DNA of 48,165 nt, from NCBI GenBank assembly GCA_017961115.1, contig JAGCXX010000015.1, positions 1 to 48,165 on the forward strand. Direction: 5' to 3'. Positions 7,817-18,284 of this stretch are shown here, one piece after another. A program made the position numbers and the translations under genes. A model generated the notes under the pieces. The model did not search any database. It saw only the letters and a program-made list of their open reading frames with translations, and was not told the DNA's origin. This DNA is from Prevotella sp. (GTDB taxonomy: Bacteria; Bacteroidota; Bacteroidia; Bacteroidales; Bacteroidaceae). How positions within the stretch are numbered: position 1 is the stretch's first letter; each line of letters opens with the position of its first letter.

Positions 7817-10534
7817 ATGAGACTACTACTGACCATTCTGGCCCTTGCCTCCACCATCGGCATGCATGCTCAGAAAACTTACAAAATTGATATCAACGAA
7901 CCCAGCCGAAACAATGACGAGGTGCTGGAGCCTGGTTTCACGCCATGGAAGTTCAACAAAGACGTCAAAGAGTGCGTTCTCGAGACAGACGGTGCAACTT
8001 TTACCATCCGCTCGGGACATACCATGCGCTCGGGATGGAGCAAGACTTTCGTACAGAAAAAGGAGAACAACTGCCGCCTGACAGGCGACGGAATGAATTT
8101 CGACCCCAACGAGTGCGGTTCGTTCGACCTGATTATTAAGGGACTGGCTCCGGGCCAGCACAGCATCCAAACCTATCACAATGGATGGCAAGACCCTGCC
8201 AACACCGCCTCATGGCCTATCACCGTGAGTCTCAACGGCAAGGTCATTCATCAATCTGTGCCCCGTACCGAACAAGTCAGTTCTGCACAGGATGCCACAT
8301 TGTTGATGACCCTATTCACTGTAAGCGACAGCAACGAAGAGGTAGTACTCACTTTCTCCACGAGCGAGGATGAGGCTCCTGCTGATGCCGACACAAAAAG
8401 AGTCAAAGACAAGACGCCACTGCTCAACGGTTTCATGATTGATGTTACCGATGCCACACTGCAGGCTAAACTGCCTATACCCAGCGACAAAGATTTCCAT
8501 ATGGATGCCGACAACGGCACGTTCGCCCTCAGATGGTCGCCAGCCAGCAAAGACGTCATCAAACATTATTTATTTTTAGGTACAGACTCCACATCTGTGG
8601 CCAATTCCACCACAGCACTTTATGAAGGAACCGATACTACCTATACGGCCAAAGACCTCTACAACCTCAACACCTATTATTGGCGGGTGGATGAGGAGAC
8701 CACCGACGGCACCGTCACCAAAGGAATGATATGGAGTTTCCGTCCACGTCACCTAGCCTTCCCTGGAGCCGAGGGTTACGGACGTTTTGCACAAGGTGGC
8801 CGCGGCGGTGTAGTCTATCATGTCACCAACCTCAACAACGACCACCAACCTGGTTCATTGCTTTATGGCCTTGTTGACATGGAAGGACCGCGCACCATCG
8901 TGTTCGATGTAAGCGGCATCAGTGAGATGGACTTCGGTTCGCAGTTTGTCAAGCCCTATGCCACCATCGCTGGACAGACGGCACCGGGTAAAGGCATCTG
9001 CCTGAAAGCCTCCAACATCAACATAGGTTCCGACATCATCTGCCGCTTCATGCGATTTAAACGCGGATTGGGCGTTTACGGCCAAAACACGGGCAATGCC
9101 ATGGGGATGAGCGGTGCCGACCATGCCATCGTCGACCATTGCACGGCTGCATGGGGCACCGACGAGACCGTCAGCGGAAGAGGTGCGAAAAACATATCAT
9201 TCCAATACTCCATCATCAGCGAGGCACTTGGCATCGCCGGTCATAAGAACTATGCCGATGGTACCAACCATGGTTATGCAGCCACCATCGACGGAAAAAT
9301 CGGCTCATGGCACCATAACCTGCTGGTCAACTGCGAGGGACGCAACTGGAGCTTGGGCGGCGGCATGGATGGCGAGAACCGAGCCATCGGCCAGATGGAC
9401 ATCTTCAACAATGTCGTGTACAATTGGAATAGACGCACCACTGATGGCAACTGCCATGAGGTGAATTTCGTGAACAACTACTATAAAATGGGACCTGACA
9501 CCCGCCACACCGTGCTCTTCACACAAAACTACGAAAATGTCGGACATCCAGAAAGTACTTGGCGAGCCTATGTCCACGGCAACATCCGTGAAAACAAAAA
9601 CCACACGCTGACACAAGACGCCAAAAACGTGACCTACAATGTGGTGCTCTCCAACGGCGACCCCGGTCCCAAATATGAAACCATCGTCAGCGAACTTTTC
9701 TTCCCCTCGCATGCCGTCATCCACACCGCCCAAGATGCCCTAAAAGTGGTGACCAGTTACAGCGGTGCCATCATGCCCATGCGCGACGAGCACCATGTGC
9801 GCAATGTGCGCGAAACCCTTGAAGGTACTTATACCTACGTGGGGTCAAAATCTGGCATCAAGGGTGAAATCGACACCGAAGAGGACATCACCGAACATGC
9901 AGACAACAAAGGATGGGAGGTTTATCCCGAAGAGAGACGTCCTGCCGACTGGGACACCGACCAAGACGGCATGCCCAACTGGTGGGAGAAGGTCACCGGC
10001 AGTGACCCAATCTCAGCAGACAACAATGATGACCCCGACCGTGATGGCTACACGCTGTTGGAAAATTACCTCGAATTCATGGCCCACCCCTATCTCGTCA
10101 TTCAGCCCAACACCAGCGGCACCATCGACCTGAAGGCTCACTTTGCAGGTTTCTATGGTCAGAACGGCAAATCAGCAACTCCTACCTTCAGCCTCGAAGA
10201 CCAGATTGGATATGGCACCATTGTTCCCAGCATCAACGGCAGCACACTGACCATACAAGCCATACAACCCGACACACAGGGAATCTCCTATGTAAATGTC
10301 ACTGTCGACGACGGAGAGACAACTTTCACACAGCGCTTTGGCATAGCCATCACTGCCGATGTCTCCAAAGTCATATCCCCTGCGTGGGATGAAAGCAGCA
10401 TACAAGTGAAGAGCCGTGAGTTCTTCACCCTTGACGGCAAGAAAGTCACTACACTGAGGGCGCAGGAGACCTATGTAATGCGGGTGACCGACAGTGAAGA
10501 CCATACACACAGTTTCAAAATCATCAAAAACTGA
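7817..10534 (+). CDS. Secreted pectate lyase, polysaccharide lyase family 1 type
   Basis: A 905-residue exported enzyme. A signal peptide (1-18, ending MHAQ) precedes a beta-sandwich region (about 20-210) and a fibronectin-III-like domain (about 215-310, with TYYWRVDEET). The parallel beta-helix catalytic domain (about 315-690) begins FPGAEGYGRFAQGGRGG and contains TIAGQTAPGKGI, VDHCTAAWGTDE and NNVVYNWNRR, typical of PL1 pectate lyases in this phylum. Near 715-765 is a calcium-binding-like stretch with DTDQDGMPNWWE and DPDRDGYTLLENYLEFM. The C-terminus resembles an Ig-like tail. It would cut polygalacturonate by beta-elimination outside the cell or at its surface. It sits upstream of the SusC/SusD genes, separated by 245 bp with a possible second promoter. 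Confidence 0.9.
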   Translation: MRLLLTILALASTIGMHAQKTYKIDINEPSRNNDEVLEPGFTPWKFNKDVKECVLETDGATFTIRSGHTMRSGWSKTFVQKKENNCRLTGDGMNFDPNECGSFDLIIKGLAPGQHSIQTYHNGWQDPANTASWPITVSLNGKVIHQSVPRTEQVSSAQDATLLMTLFTVSDSNEEVVLTFSTSEDEAPADADTKRVKDKTPLLNGFMIDVTDATLQAKLPIPSDKDFHMDADNGTFALRWSPASKDVIKHYLFLGTDSTSVANSTTALYEGTDTTYTAKDLYNLNTYYWRVDEETTDGTVTKGMIWSFRPRHLAFPGAEGYGRFAQGGRGGVVYHVTNLNNDHQPGSLLYGLVDMEGPRTIVFDVSGISEMDFGSQFVKPYATIAGQTAPGKGICLKASNINIGSDIICRFMRFKRGLGVYGQNTGNAMGMSGADHAIVDHCTAAWGTDETVSGRGAKNISFQYSIISEALGIAGHKNYADGTNHGYAATIDGKIGSWHHNLLVNCEGRNWSLGGGMDGENRAIGQMDIFNNVVYNWNRRTTDGNCHEVNFVNNYYKMGPDTRHTVLFTQNYENVGHPESTWRAYVHGNIRENKNHTLTQDAKNVTYNVVLSNGDPGPKYETIVSELFFPSHAVIHTAQDALKVVTSYSGAIMPMRDEHHVRNVRETLEGTYTYVGSKSGIKGEIDTEEDITEHADNKGWEVYPEERRPADWDTDQDGMPNWWEKVTGSDPISADNNDDPDRDGYTLLENYLEFMAHPYLVIQPNTSGTIDLKAHFAGFYGQNGKSATPTFSLEDQIGYGTIVPSINGSTLTIQAIQPDTQGISYVNVTVDDGETTFTQRFGIAITADVSKVISPAWDESSIQVKSREFFTLDGKKVTTLRAQETYVMRVTDSEDHTHSFKIIKN

Positions 10535-10779
10535 CATCAAGTCATACATCAACATAATCTCCGCTCTGACGTGCGCCAACTTGTACCAAATGAGGAAAAC
10601 GCCCCCATATTGGCGGAAATAGATAGTTTTTTTAAGAATTTGAAAGTTTTTTTTCCTTTTTAGGAATAAAACCATACATGTTATTACATTTTTTTGTATT
10701 TTTGTGCACTTAATGATAAGAGAGACACAACCTAAATAACGAGAAAACAAATCAATTGATTAATAAAAACTACTTCAAA
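10535..10779 (+). promoter_or_regulatory. Intergenic region with likely promoter of the SusC/SusD operon
   Basis: Mostly A/T-rich in its second half. TATTTTTG (10697-10704) fits the -7 box and lies 76 bp before the chosen ATG; no good -33 TTTG is present at 19-21 bp. A weak hairpin (CGCC...GGCG near 10600-10616) followed some bases later by a T-run could end the pectate lyase transcript, but it is short. Confidence 0.4.
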
Positions 10780-12288
10780 ATGAAAAACCAAACCAAGAAA
10801 TGGCATGCATCACTGTATGTGCTGTGCATCCTGCTGCTGGGTGGTTGCGCCGAGGGTTATGACTCACCCGACGGCTTCAACTTGGGTGTGACCAATACCC
10901 AAATGAAGACACCCATCCAAGACAGTATCTCATTTATCGTCAGTACCGACGGCAAGACGGCCACCGTCAGTTGGCCTACTGTTGCAGGTGCCGACGGTCA
11001 TGAAGTGACATTCATGAATGTGGACGACCCTGCTAACCCCGTGATTATCGACGGCTACGACAAGAAAATTGTCGACGGTTCGAAATTCACTGTCTCTGTG
11101 ACTGAGGATTCCAAGTACAAGATGACAATGCGCACTTTGGGCAACAAAAATCTGGGCAACAGCGATGCCACCACTGAGAGCGTGTATGACTTCTCTACCC
11201 TTGTTCCCTCGGTGATGACCATCCCCAGCGGTGAGGAAATCAGTTCCTACATTGCCTCACACCCCATCGACTCCGTGGGAGAGGAGGTAGCCATCGACCT
11301 TGAGGCCAACGGTGTTTACACACTGAGCGGCAACGTGGATTTCCAATACCACAAACTGACATTCCGTGGCGACAAGGTGCACCGTCCCGTGGTCAATATG
11401 ACTGGCGACGGGCATTTCGAGACATGGAGCACCCTGAAGGTGAAATATATCAATTTCGACATGACAGATTGCACCGCCGGCGGTTTCATCGCCATGTCGA
11501 AGACGGCTCCCGATGACATCAAGGTGGAAAATCGCTGGCCCTACAACATCGCAGACAAGAACCCGTCGCTGTCGAAGGGGCACTACATGGTAGAGGACCC
11601 CATCTACATCGCCAACTGCTGGTTCAAGAACCTGCCCCATGCCATGCTTTACGACAACGAACTCAACTGCGCCTTTTGGCATTTCACTGTCAGCAACTGC
11701 ATCGTGCAGATGAAAAACGTGACGAAGTCAAACATCGGCTTTATCAACTTATATAGGGCTGGCAAGGCTGTGAAAAACATTCTGATTGAGAACAGCACCA
11801 TCTACAACGTGGTGGACAACGACGATGCCTGCTTCATCAGATACAACCACCCGTCGAACGCCCAGCCTGCCAAGACTTTCGGCAGTTACAGCGCCGACTA
11901 CAAGAGCCAGTCGATGATATTCCGCAACACGACCTTCAGCAAGACCTACACTGGGTGGCGCTTTGTCAACAACACCAGCGGCAACGACTTGTCGCTCATC
12001 GTCGACCACTGCATTTTCTACGACGTGGCACAGCTCTACCGAATGGATATGGGTTCGAAAACCTACCGCTTCAACTTCCTCTGGAGTCCGCGTCAGGATG
12101 ACCTGAACCGCAACAACAGCATGCTTGACTCCGGTAAAGCACCCTTCGCCTCTATCTATGACCCACAGTTCAAGGGCAACGTGGAACAAGAGATTGACTT
12201 CTCGAAGCCCAACGGCGGCATCGACTTCACTCCCCAGGAATATGAGATTGTGGTCAACCGCGGCGGCGACCCCCGCTGGCTACCCTAA
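10780..12288 (+). CDS. Surface lipoprotein with beta-helix repeats (DUF4957/DUF5123 type)
   Basis: A 502-residue protein. The start is at MKNQTKKW, because it gives a clean lipoprotein signal peptide with lipobox LLGGC (Cys23); an in-frame ATG eight codons earlier would spoil it. A fibronectin-III-like segment follows (about 35-120), then a parallel-beta-helix region (about 140-400) with repeated strands, then a C-terminal part ending in GGDPRWLP. These features match DUF4957/DUF5123 proteins encoded beside SusC/SusD in Bacteroidales pectin loci. It probably binds pectic chains at the cell surface, or is a non-catalytic lyase relative. It precedes SusC by 56 bp, so the operon order is binding protein, SusC, SusD. 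Confidence 0.75.
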   Translation: MKNQTKKWHASLYVLCILLLGGCAEGYDSPDGFNLGVTNTQMKTPIQDSISFIVSTDGKTATVSWPTVAGADGHEVTFMNVDDPANPVIIDGYDKKIVDGSKFTVSVTEDSKYKMTMRTLGNKNLGNSDATTESVYDFSTLVPSVMTIPSGEEISSYIASHPIDSVGEEVAIDLEANGVYTLSGNVDFQYHKLTFRGDKVHRPVVNMTGDGHFETWSTLKVKYINFDMTDCTAGGFIAMSKTAPDDIKVENRWPYNIADKNPSLSKGHYMVEDPIYIANCWFKNLPHAMLYDNELNCAFWHFTVSNCIVQMKNVTKSNIGFINLYRAGKAVKNILIENSTIYNVVDNDDACFIRYNHPSNAQPAKTFGSYSADYKSQSMIFRNTTFSKTYTGWRFVNNTSGNDLSLIVDHCIFYDVAQLYRMDMGSKTYRFNFLWSPRQDDLNRNNSMLDSGKAPFASIYDPQFKGNVEQEIDFSKPNGGIDFTPQEYEIVVNRGGDPRWLP

Positions 12289-12344
12289 GTCCTTTGGAGA
12301 AAACTACCCAACCATTCACCATGCTATAACCAACAATCAACACG

Positions 12345-15300
12345 ATGAATCAGTTTAAATATTTCAAAATATGTCTGGTGCTGCTGATGGCTGTCATGAG
12401 CATCCCCGCCTTTGCCCAGACCAAGACCGTGAAGGGCACCGTGGTCGATGCGGAAAACCTGCCCATCATCGGAGCCACGGTGACAGTGGACGGCGACAAC
12501 AAGATTGCCACCATCACCGACCTTGACGGCAACTTCACCCTTGAGGTGCCCAATGGCAAGAAGATAAAAGTCTCTTATATCGGTTACCAAACCCAGGTGG
12601 TCAGCAACCTGAACAACCCCAACATCATCCTGCAGGAAGAGGAGAACGCCCTCGATGACGTCGTCGTCGTAGGCTACGGTGCCCTTAAGCAGAAGAACGT
12701 GACGGGTGCTGTCGAGGTCATCAACCCCGAGGAGTTGAAAGACCTCTCAGTGAGTTCACTCTCCGAGGCCCTCATCGGCCTTTCCCCCTCACTGCATGTC
12801 AGTCTGCCCTCCACCGGCCGTCCGGGTGAGAATGCCACCATCACCATCCGTGCTGCCAGCGATGCTGTCGCCCTGCTGCCGAAGACCGATATGAACGGTG
12901 CTGCCGCAGGTGCCAACATCGACCCCCGCCCGCTCTATGTCATCGATGATTTCGTCTATCAGGACGGCGACAAGGGCGAGGAGGAATTCAACAACCTCGA
13001 TGTCGATGAGGTGGAGAGCATCACCATTCTGAAAGATGCCGCCGCCGCCATCTACGGTGCCTATGGTGCCTATGGTGTCATCTTGGTGAAGACCAAGCGC
13101 GGTCAGGCAGGCAAGCCCCGCATCTCCTACCAGACTCAGATGGGTTACGTAGACGCAGTCAAACATGCCGAGATGCTCGACGGCTACAACTACGGCCGCA
13201 TCTACAACGCCGCCAAGGCCGCCCAGGTGCTTCAGGACAACAAGACCCCCGACCGCCTGATTGACTTCTTCCAGGCCGACGAGTTGGAACAGATGCGCAA
13301 CACCAACTACAACCTGCTTGACAAATATTGGAGCAGTTCGCTCTCACAGCGCCATTCCATCAACGTCAACGGCGGTAATGAGAAAGCCACCTATTTTGCC
13401 GGTGTCACCTATCAGACACAAGACGGTAATATCGGCAAACTCGACTACAACCGCTGGAACTACCGCGCCGGTATCACCGCCAACATCAACAAGTATGTGA
13501 AAGCCACCCTCTCCGTCAGTGGTGACGACTCCCACAAGAACATGCACCAGACCTCCAACTCAGGAGGCGGCAACCAGGAGGACTACCTCTATATGATGAA
13601 GAACCCCTCCTACGTGCCTGATGAGATCAACGGCTATCCCATCTACCACTCCGGCATGGAGAACAACCCCTCGTTCCAGAACTACTACAACTACAAGTCG
13701 CTCTACGACTCCCAGAACAACCGTGAGCAGCGCACCAACTCGATGTCCATCCAAGGTTCGTTGGAGGCTGATTTCGGTTTCATCAAGTTGCTGCAGGGAC
13801 TGCGCGCCCGCGTAACCTACTCACGCAATGTGGGCAACAGCCACGACAACCAAATCCAGATGGAGAACAGGGTCTACCGCGTGAAGAACCGCGGCGGTTC
13901 GGGACACCACCTTTATGTCACCGACCCCAACGCCATCATCAACAACATTGCCGACGACCCACTCGACCCACTGAGCATCTACGACGAGGTGTCACTGGAA
14001 GGCTTCCGCTACACCTCATTCGACAATCTTGAGGAGCGCGTGCTCAACAGCGGCCAGTCCTCGAGGATTGTCAACAACATGAGCCGCAACAGCAGTTATC
14101 AGCTCAACTTCATGCTTATCTACGGACGAAAGTTTGGCCAGCATGACATCAGCGGCACCTTCTCCATCGAGCGCGGCGAGAACGAGAGCAGTTGGATGAA
14201 CACTGAGGCAACCCACCCCCTCCCCTTCACCGACGGCACCTCCAACTCAATGGCCGACGACACGCAGATGACCCCCACATGGGGAAAGAGCGACGGTGGC
14301 AACCTCGCCTACATCGGACGTTTCAACTACGCCTATGCCGACCGCTACCTCTTTGAGTTCCTCATCCGCTCACAGGCTTCTGCCGCCAAGTTCGCCCCCG
14401 AGAACTACTGGGGTGCCTTCCCCTCCTTCTCAGCCGGATGGGTAATCAGTGAGGAGAAATGGTTCCCGAAGGAGAAATGGAAAATAGACTTCCTCAAGCT
14501 CCGCGCCTCCTATGGTATCATGGGCCGCGACAACGTGGACGCCTGGCGCTGGCTGCAGCTCTATTCCTACAACCCCAACCGAGGCACCATCTTCGGCACC
14601 GACATCACCAAAGAGTCGGCCCGCGCCTTCCAGTTGCCTGAGAAGAGCGGCACCAACCGCGACCTTCACTGGGACAAGAACATCAAGACCAATGTGGGTA
14701 TCGATGTCCGCGCCCTCGACGGCAGGCTGAGTGTCTCACTCGATGCCTACTACGACCGCAACCGCGAGATGTTCGCCTTGCCCAACGCCAACTACATGCC
14801 CGGTACCGCAGGCACCTATCCTGCTCCCGAGAACTACTCCGAGATGGACCTTTGGGGTATGGAGGCCATTGTGGGATGGCGCCAGCGCTTCAACAAGGAC
14901 ATGTACCTCTCTGCCCGCTTCGGATTCAGCATCGACGACAACAAGGTGAAGAAATACTATTGGGATGTCAACCCCAGGCTCAACTCCATCGTCTATGGCG
15001 AACGCAGCGACCGCGGTCTGTGGGGTCTCTCCTGCATGGGTATGTTCCGCAGCTACCAGCAGATTGAGGAGTACTTCCAAAAATATCATATCACCAACTA
15101 CCTCGGCCTATCGCAAAGTCAGGTGCATCCCGGTATGCTCATCTATGAGGACGTGCGCGGTCCGAAGGACGAAGACGGCAACTGGACTGGTCCCGACGGC
15201 ATTGTCAACGAAAGTGAGGATATTGTTCAGATTTCAAAACGCCAGAACAACCCCTACCGCTCCAACCTCAACCTGACCTTTGTATGGAAGTCGCTGTCAC

Positions 15301-15767
15301 TCAACGCCACCTTCCAAGGAGAATGGGGAGCCTACCGCATGATGCCCGGAATGTATCAGGAGTCGTTTGGTTCCTTGGAAACCACCAATGTCTCCGTGAT
15401 GTGGAACGACATGTTCATCTATGACAATGTCCTTGACGCACAAGGCAGCGTCATCGCAGCAGCCAATCCCAACGGCCGCTGGCCCAACTTCGGATACACC
15501 AGTGGCAATGTCAACTCCAGGACATCCACCTACTGGCGCATGTCGGCAGCAGAAATCCTGCTCCGCAATGTCTCACTCGCCTACACCCTGCCCAAGAACT
15601 GGGTCAAGAGCATCGGACTGAGCACCATCCGCCTGAATGTGACGGTGCAGAATGCCTTCAGCCTCTACAACGCATGTCCCGGTGGCTACTGGAACAATTT
15701 TGCCGGTACCTACGGCAGTTATCCTGTGACCCGCAAGATCACCATGGGTCTGAACGTAACATTCTGA
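12345..15767 (+). CDS. SusC-family TonB-dependent outer-membrane transporter
   Basis: An 1140-residue protein. A signal peptide (1-24, ending PAFAQ) precedes a CarboxypepD_reg-like domain (about 27-98, with GTVVDAENLPIIGATVTVDG) and the TonB box/plug start DDVVVVGYGALKQKNVTGAV (about 105-124). The plug ends near ITILKDAAAAIYGAYGAYGV, and a long 22-strand barrel runs to the terminal GLNVTF, whose aromatic end is usual for barrel insertion. It lacks the extra STN domain that would couple it to an anti-sigma factor, so it is not the receptor for the sigma system at 6442-7600. With the SusD gene 36 bp downstream (to the chosen start) it would import oligogalacturonides or related pectin fragments. 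Confidence 0.95.
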   Translation: MNQFKYFKICLVLLMAVMSIPAFAQTKTVKGTVVDAENLPIIGATVTVDGDNKIATITDLDGNFTLEVPNGKKIKVSYIGYQTQVVSNLNNPNIILQEEENALDDVVVVGYGALKQKNVTGAVEVINPEELKDLSVSSLSEALIGLSPSLHVSLPSTGRPGENATITIRAASDAVALLPKTDMNGAAAGANIDPRPLYVIDDFVYQDGDKGEEEFNNLDVDEVESITILKDAAAAIYGAYGAYGVILVKTKRGQAGKPRISYQTQMGYVDAVKHAEMLDGYNYGRIYNAAKAAQVLQDNKTPDRLIDFFQADELEQMRNTNYNLLDKYWSSSLSQRHSINVNGGNEKATYFAGVTYQTQDGNIGKLDYNRWNYRAGITANINKYVKATLSVSGDDSHKNMHQTSNSGGGNQEDYLYMMKNPSYVPDEINGYPIYHSGMENNPSFQNYYNYKSLYDSQNNREQRTNSMSIQGSLEADFGFIKLLQGLRARVTYSRNVGNSHDNQIQMENRVYRVKNRGGSGHHLYVTDPNAIINNIADDPLDPLSIYDEVSLEGFRYTSFDNLEERVLNSGQSSRIVNNMSRNSSYQLNFMLIYGRKFGQHDISGTFSIERGENESSWMNTEATHPLPFTDGTSNSMADDTQMTPTWGKSDGGNLAYIGRFNYAYADRYLFEFLIRSQASAAKFAPENYWGAFPSFSAGWVISEEKWFPKEKWKIDFLKLRASYGIMGRDNVDAWRWLQLYSYNPNRGTIFGTDITKESARAFQLPEKSGTNRDLHWDKNIKTNVGIDVRALDGRLSVSLDAYYDRNREMFALPNANYMPGTAGTYPAPENYSEMDLWGMEAIVGWRQRFNKDMYLSARFGFSIDDNKVKKYYWDVNPRLNSIVYGERSDRGLWGLSCMGMFRSYQQIEEYFQKYHITNYLGLSQSQVHPGMLIYEDVRGPKDEDGNWTGPDGIVNESEDIVQISKRQNNPYRSNLNLTFVWKSLSLNATFQGEWGAYRMMPGMYQESFGSLETTNVSVMWNDMFIYDNVLDAQGSVIAAANPNGRWPNFGYTSGNVNSRTSTYWRMSAAEILLRNVSLAYTLPKNWVKSIGLSTIRLNVTVQNAFSLYNACPGGYWNNFAGTYGSYPVTRKITMGLNVTF

Positions 15768-15803
15768 TGAGCAATGCAACATAGAAAACGAACCATTAAA
15801 ATC

Positions 15804-18134
15804 ATGAAGACAATGACAACCAAGATATACAAGTGGGTCTGCGGATGCATCCTGTGCTGCGGCATCGCCATGTCGTTCAGTTCCTGCTCCGATGATTTCC
15901 TCGCAGAGAAACGCCCCTACGGACAGTTTGGCGAGAATGATATCTACAACGACTGGGAGTCGGTGAAACTACGCCTCAACTACATCTACCAAGGTTCGCT
16001 GCCCGCCTTCCGCGACTATAATGCCAGCGGCGGCAACCAAGGCGGCAACTCCACCGCCACCAACGGTCCTGCCGACCAGTGGCCAGTGGGACTGCCCGAC
16101 TTCCTCTCCACCAATGCCGATGAGTTTGCCGGTTACGGCAGCAACGGCTATGGCTACTACACAGAACCTATCGCCGACAAATGGCTCAACACCACCATCC
16201 ACAAATTCTTCTGGACGGGTGTGAATGAGAATCCTTGGAAGAAGATGCGCGAATGCACCGACGTCATCATCAAGGTGCGCCAATACGACGGCATTACCGA
16301 ACTGCAGAAAAACTGGGCTGAGGGTCAGGCCCGCTTCATGCGTGCCACCCGCTATTTCCGCCTCTTCAAGCGCTTCGGCGGCACACCCATCATCCCCGAC
16401 CTGCAGTCCACGACTTTGAGCGACACCACCGACCTCCGCATCCCACGCCACTCCACCCGCGAGACTTTCGACTTTATCATCAACGACCTGACTACAGCGG
16501 CTTCGATGCTTCCCGCACGCTGGGAGGAGGAGGCCAACGACTGGGGCCGCATCACCTCTGGAGCCGCATTGGCACTTGCTGGTTATGTAGCCAATTACTA
16601 CGCCTCGCCCATATTCAACCGCACCGATGACCAGGCCCGTTGGCAGACCGCCTACGACCTCAACAGACAGGCACTCGACAAACTGGCAGAAGGGCACTTC
16701 GGCATGAGCTATGAAGGCGACCCCGGCACCAATGCCTCCAACTGGGCTAAGATATGGTGCACGGTCTACGGCGGTGAGAATCTCAACGCTGAGGCAGTGT
16801 ATGCCGCCATCTGCAACAATTCAGGTGGCGACGGAAGCGACCAGCTCTACAACTGCACCGAGCAGAAGCTGCGTCCGAGCAACTGCGGCGGCGGTGGCGG
16901 CATCACCCCCTCTGCCGAGATGGTGGACGCCTTCCCCATGGCAGACGGCAAGCGCCCCACGGAGATGGGACAATACACCTACAACAAGAAACTGTTCTTC
17001 CTCAACCGCGACCCACGCTTCTACCGCACCTTCGCTTTCCCTGGCACAGAATGGAGATTCCTGGGCAGCATCACCGGCGACCTCATCGAGCGCTGTCCCT
17101 ATGGCTCTGGCATAGAATACCAGTTGCAGAACTACGCATGGTACTCCACTGTCGATGAGGCCAATGACGTGACCCGCGGCGGCTATTTCACCGACCTGAT
17201 GGGCAACAGCGGCAAGAGCATCTACGTTCGCAAGAAGTCACAAGACTACAACTTAGGTCTCTCACCGCTCTATGTCTTCGACCCCGAGGCAGGCTTTGCC
17301 CGCAACGGTCAGCCCATGATGGGCATTCGCTACACCGAGGTGCTGCTCAACTTCGCTGAGGCAGCCTGTGGTGCCAACCACCTCGACGAGGCGTGGAACA
17401 CACTCATCAAGATACGTCAGCGCGTGGGCTACACCGGCGACTGCGGCCTCGACCCCGCCATCCGCGGCAACCGTGCCAAGATGTTTGAGGCCATCCTCTA
17501 CGAGCGCCGTATCGAACTAGCCTATGAGGGCAAACGCTTTGACGACTGCCACCGCTGGATGCTCTTCGACGGCGGAGTGGGACAGAATGAAATCTCCGAC
17601 GCGCCCTCCTCTTGGACGCTCTCCGGTTTCAACGGCAATACTTGCGCCTATTTAGGTGTCGAACCGCTCAACAACATCGCCATCCACAGACTTGAGATGT
17701 ATATCGACCCCGCCGTCTATATGAGCAGCAAAGACCCTGAGTCCGACCCCTTCACCAAGGCTATTCTTACCAAACCCAAGGCACTGACCCTCAACGAGGA
17801 TTTCACCACCACCATCAACGAGGCCGACGGCACAGCCATCTATGCCAACGCCGACGTGCAGGCTCTGGCTGAGTTCTACGAGCGCAACCTTATCCGCAAG
17901 GACATCGTGACACAGCAGGTGACCGATGCTGATGGCAACCAAGAACCGCTACTTCCCAAATGGGACAAGAAGTGCTACCTGATGGGACTCTCCTCATCAT
18001 GTGAGGAGAACAATCCCAATGTGGTGCAGACCATCGGTTGGAACAGCACCTTCGGCGGCATGGGTGTCTTCGACCCACTGAGCGAAAGTCCTGTCGTACA
18101 GCGTCCCGGCGGTGCCATCATCCCATCAGAGTAA
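15804..18134 (+). CDS. SusD/RagB-family glycan-binding lipoprotein
   Basis: A 776-residue lipoprotein; the start is taken at MKTMTTKIYKW because it gives a good signal peptide with lipobox FSSC (Cys28). The SusD/RagB fold is shown by WLNTTIHKFFWTGVN, QARFMRATRYFRLFKRFGG, GAALALAGYVANYYASP and the late helix with EAILYERRIELAYEGKRFDD. It is longer than the common 500-650 residues, with extra sequence after about residue 610. Such proteins form the lid of the SusC transporter and bind the oligosaccharide. A strong hairpin follows the gene, closing the operon. Confidence 0.93.
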   Translation: MKTMTTKIYKWVCGCILCCGIAMSFSSCSDDFLAEKRPYGQFGENDIYNDWESVKLRLNYIYQGSLPAFRDYNASGGNQGGNSTATNGPADQWPVGLPDFLSTNADEFAGYGSNGYGYYTEPIADKWLNTTIHKFFWTGVNENPWKKMRECTDVIIKVRQYDGITELQKNWAEGQARFMRATRYFRLFKRFGGTPIIPDLQSTTLSDTTDLRIPRHSTRETFDFIINDLTTAASMLPARWEEEANDWGRITSGAALALAGYVANYYASPIFNRTDDQARWQTAYDLNRQALDKLAEGHFGMSYEGDPGTNASNWAKIWCTVYGGENLNAEAVYAAICNNSGGDGSDQLYNCTEQKLRPSNCGGGGGITPSAEMVDAFPMADGKRPTEMGQYTYNKKLFFLNRDPRFYRTFAFPGTEWRFLGSITGDLIERCPYGSGIEYQLQNYAWYSTVDEANDVTRGGYFTDLMGNSGKSIYVRKKSQDYNLGLSPLYVFDPEAGFARNGQPMMGIRYTEVLLNFAEAACGANHLDEAWNTLIKIRQRVGYTGDCGLDPAIRGNRAKMFEAILYERRIELAYEGKRFDDCHRWMLFDGGVGQNEISDAPSSWTLSGFNGNTCAYLGVEPLNNIAIHRLEMYIDPAVYMSSKDPESDPFTKAILTKPKALTLNEDFTTTINEADGTAIYANADVQALAEFYERNLIRKDIVTQQVTDADGNQEPLLPKWDKKCYLMGLSSSCEENNPNVVQTIGWNSTFGGMGVFDPLSESPVVQRPGGAIIPSE

Positions 18135-18153
18135 CGGGGCGACAAGCAACAAC

Positions 18154-18195
18154 AAAATCATCCGTGCCAGAAACCAATCTGACACGGATGATTTT
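18154..18195 (+). terminator. Intrinsic terminator of the SusC/SusD operon
   Basis: Arms AAAATCATCCGTGCCAGA (18154-18171) and TCTGACACGGATGATTTT (18178-18195) pair over 18 bp with one mismatch and a 6-nt loop. The 3' arm ends in five T. The A-run on the 5' side means it could also work on the minus strand. Confidence 0.85.
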
Positions 18196-18284
18196 TATGC
18201 GCCCTCCGCTTCATGGACAATTTCACTTAACCAATTGAACAAGGGGAAGAATCAGCAAGATAATTGGAGGAAATCACCAAATAT

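Noticed and set aside
10172-10750. A 192-codon minus-strand ORF covering the end of the pectate lyase and the following gap.
   Set aside because: Most of it mirrors the lyase gene; the N-terminal part lies in A/T-rich promoter DNA. No domain or start signal.
12345-18134. SusC as the receptor for the ECF sigma/anti-sigma pair at 6442-7600.
   Set aside because: This SusC has no STN domain, and the sigma operon is on the other strand with its own STN-bearing third gene.
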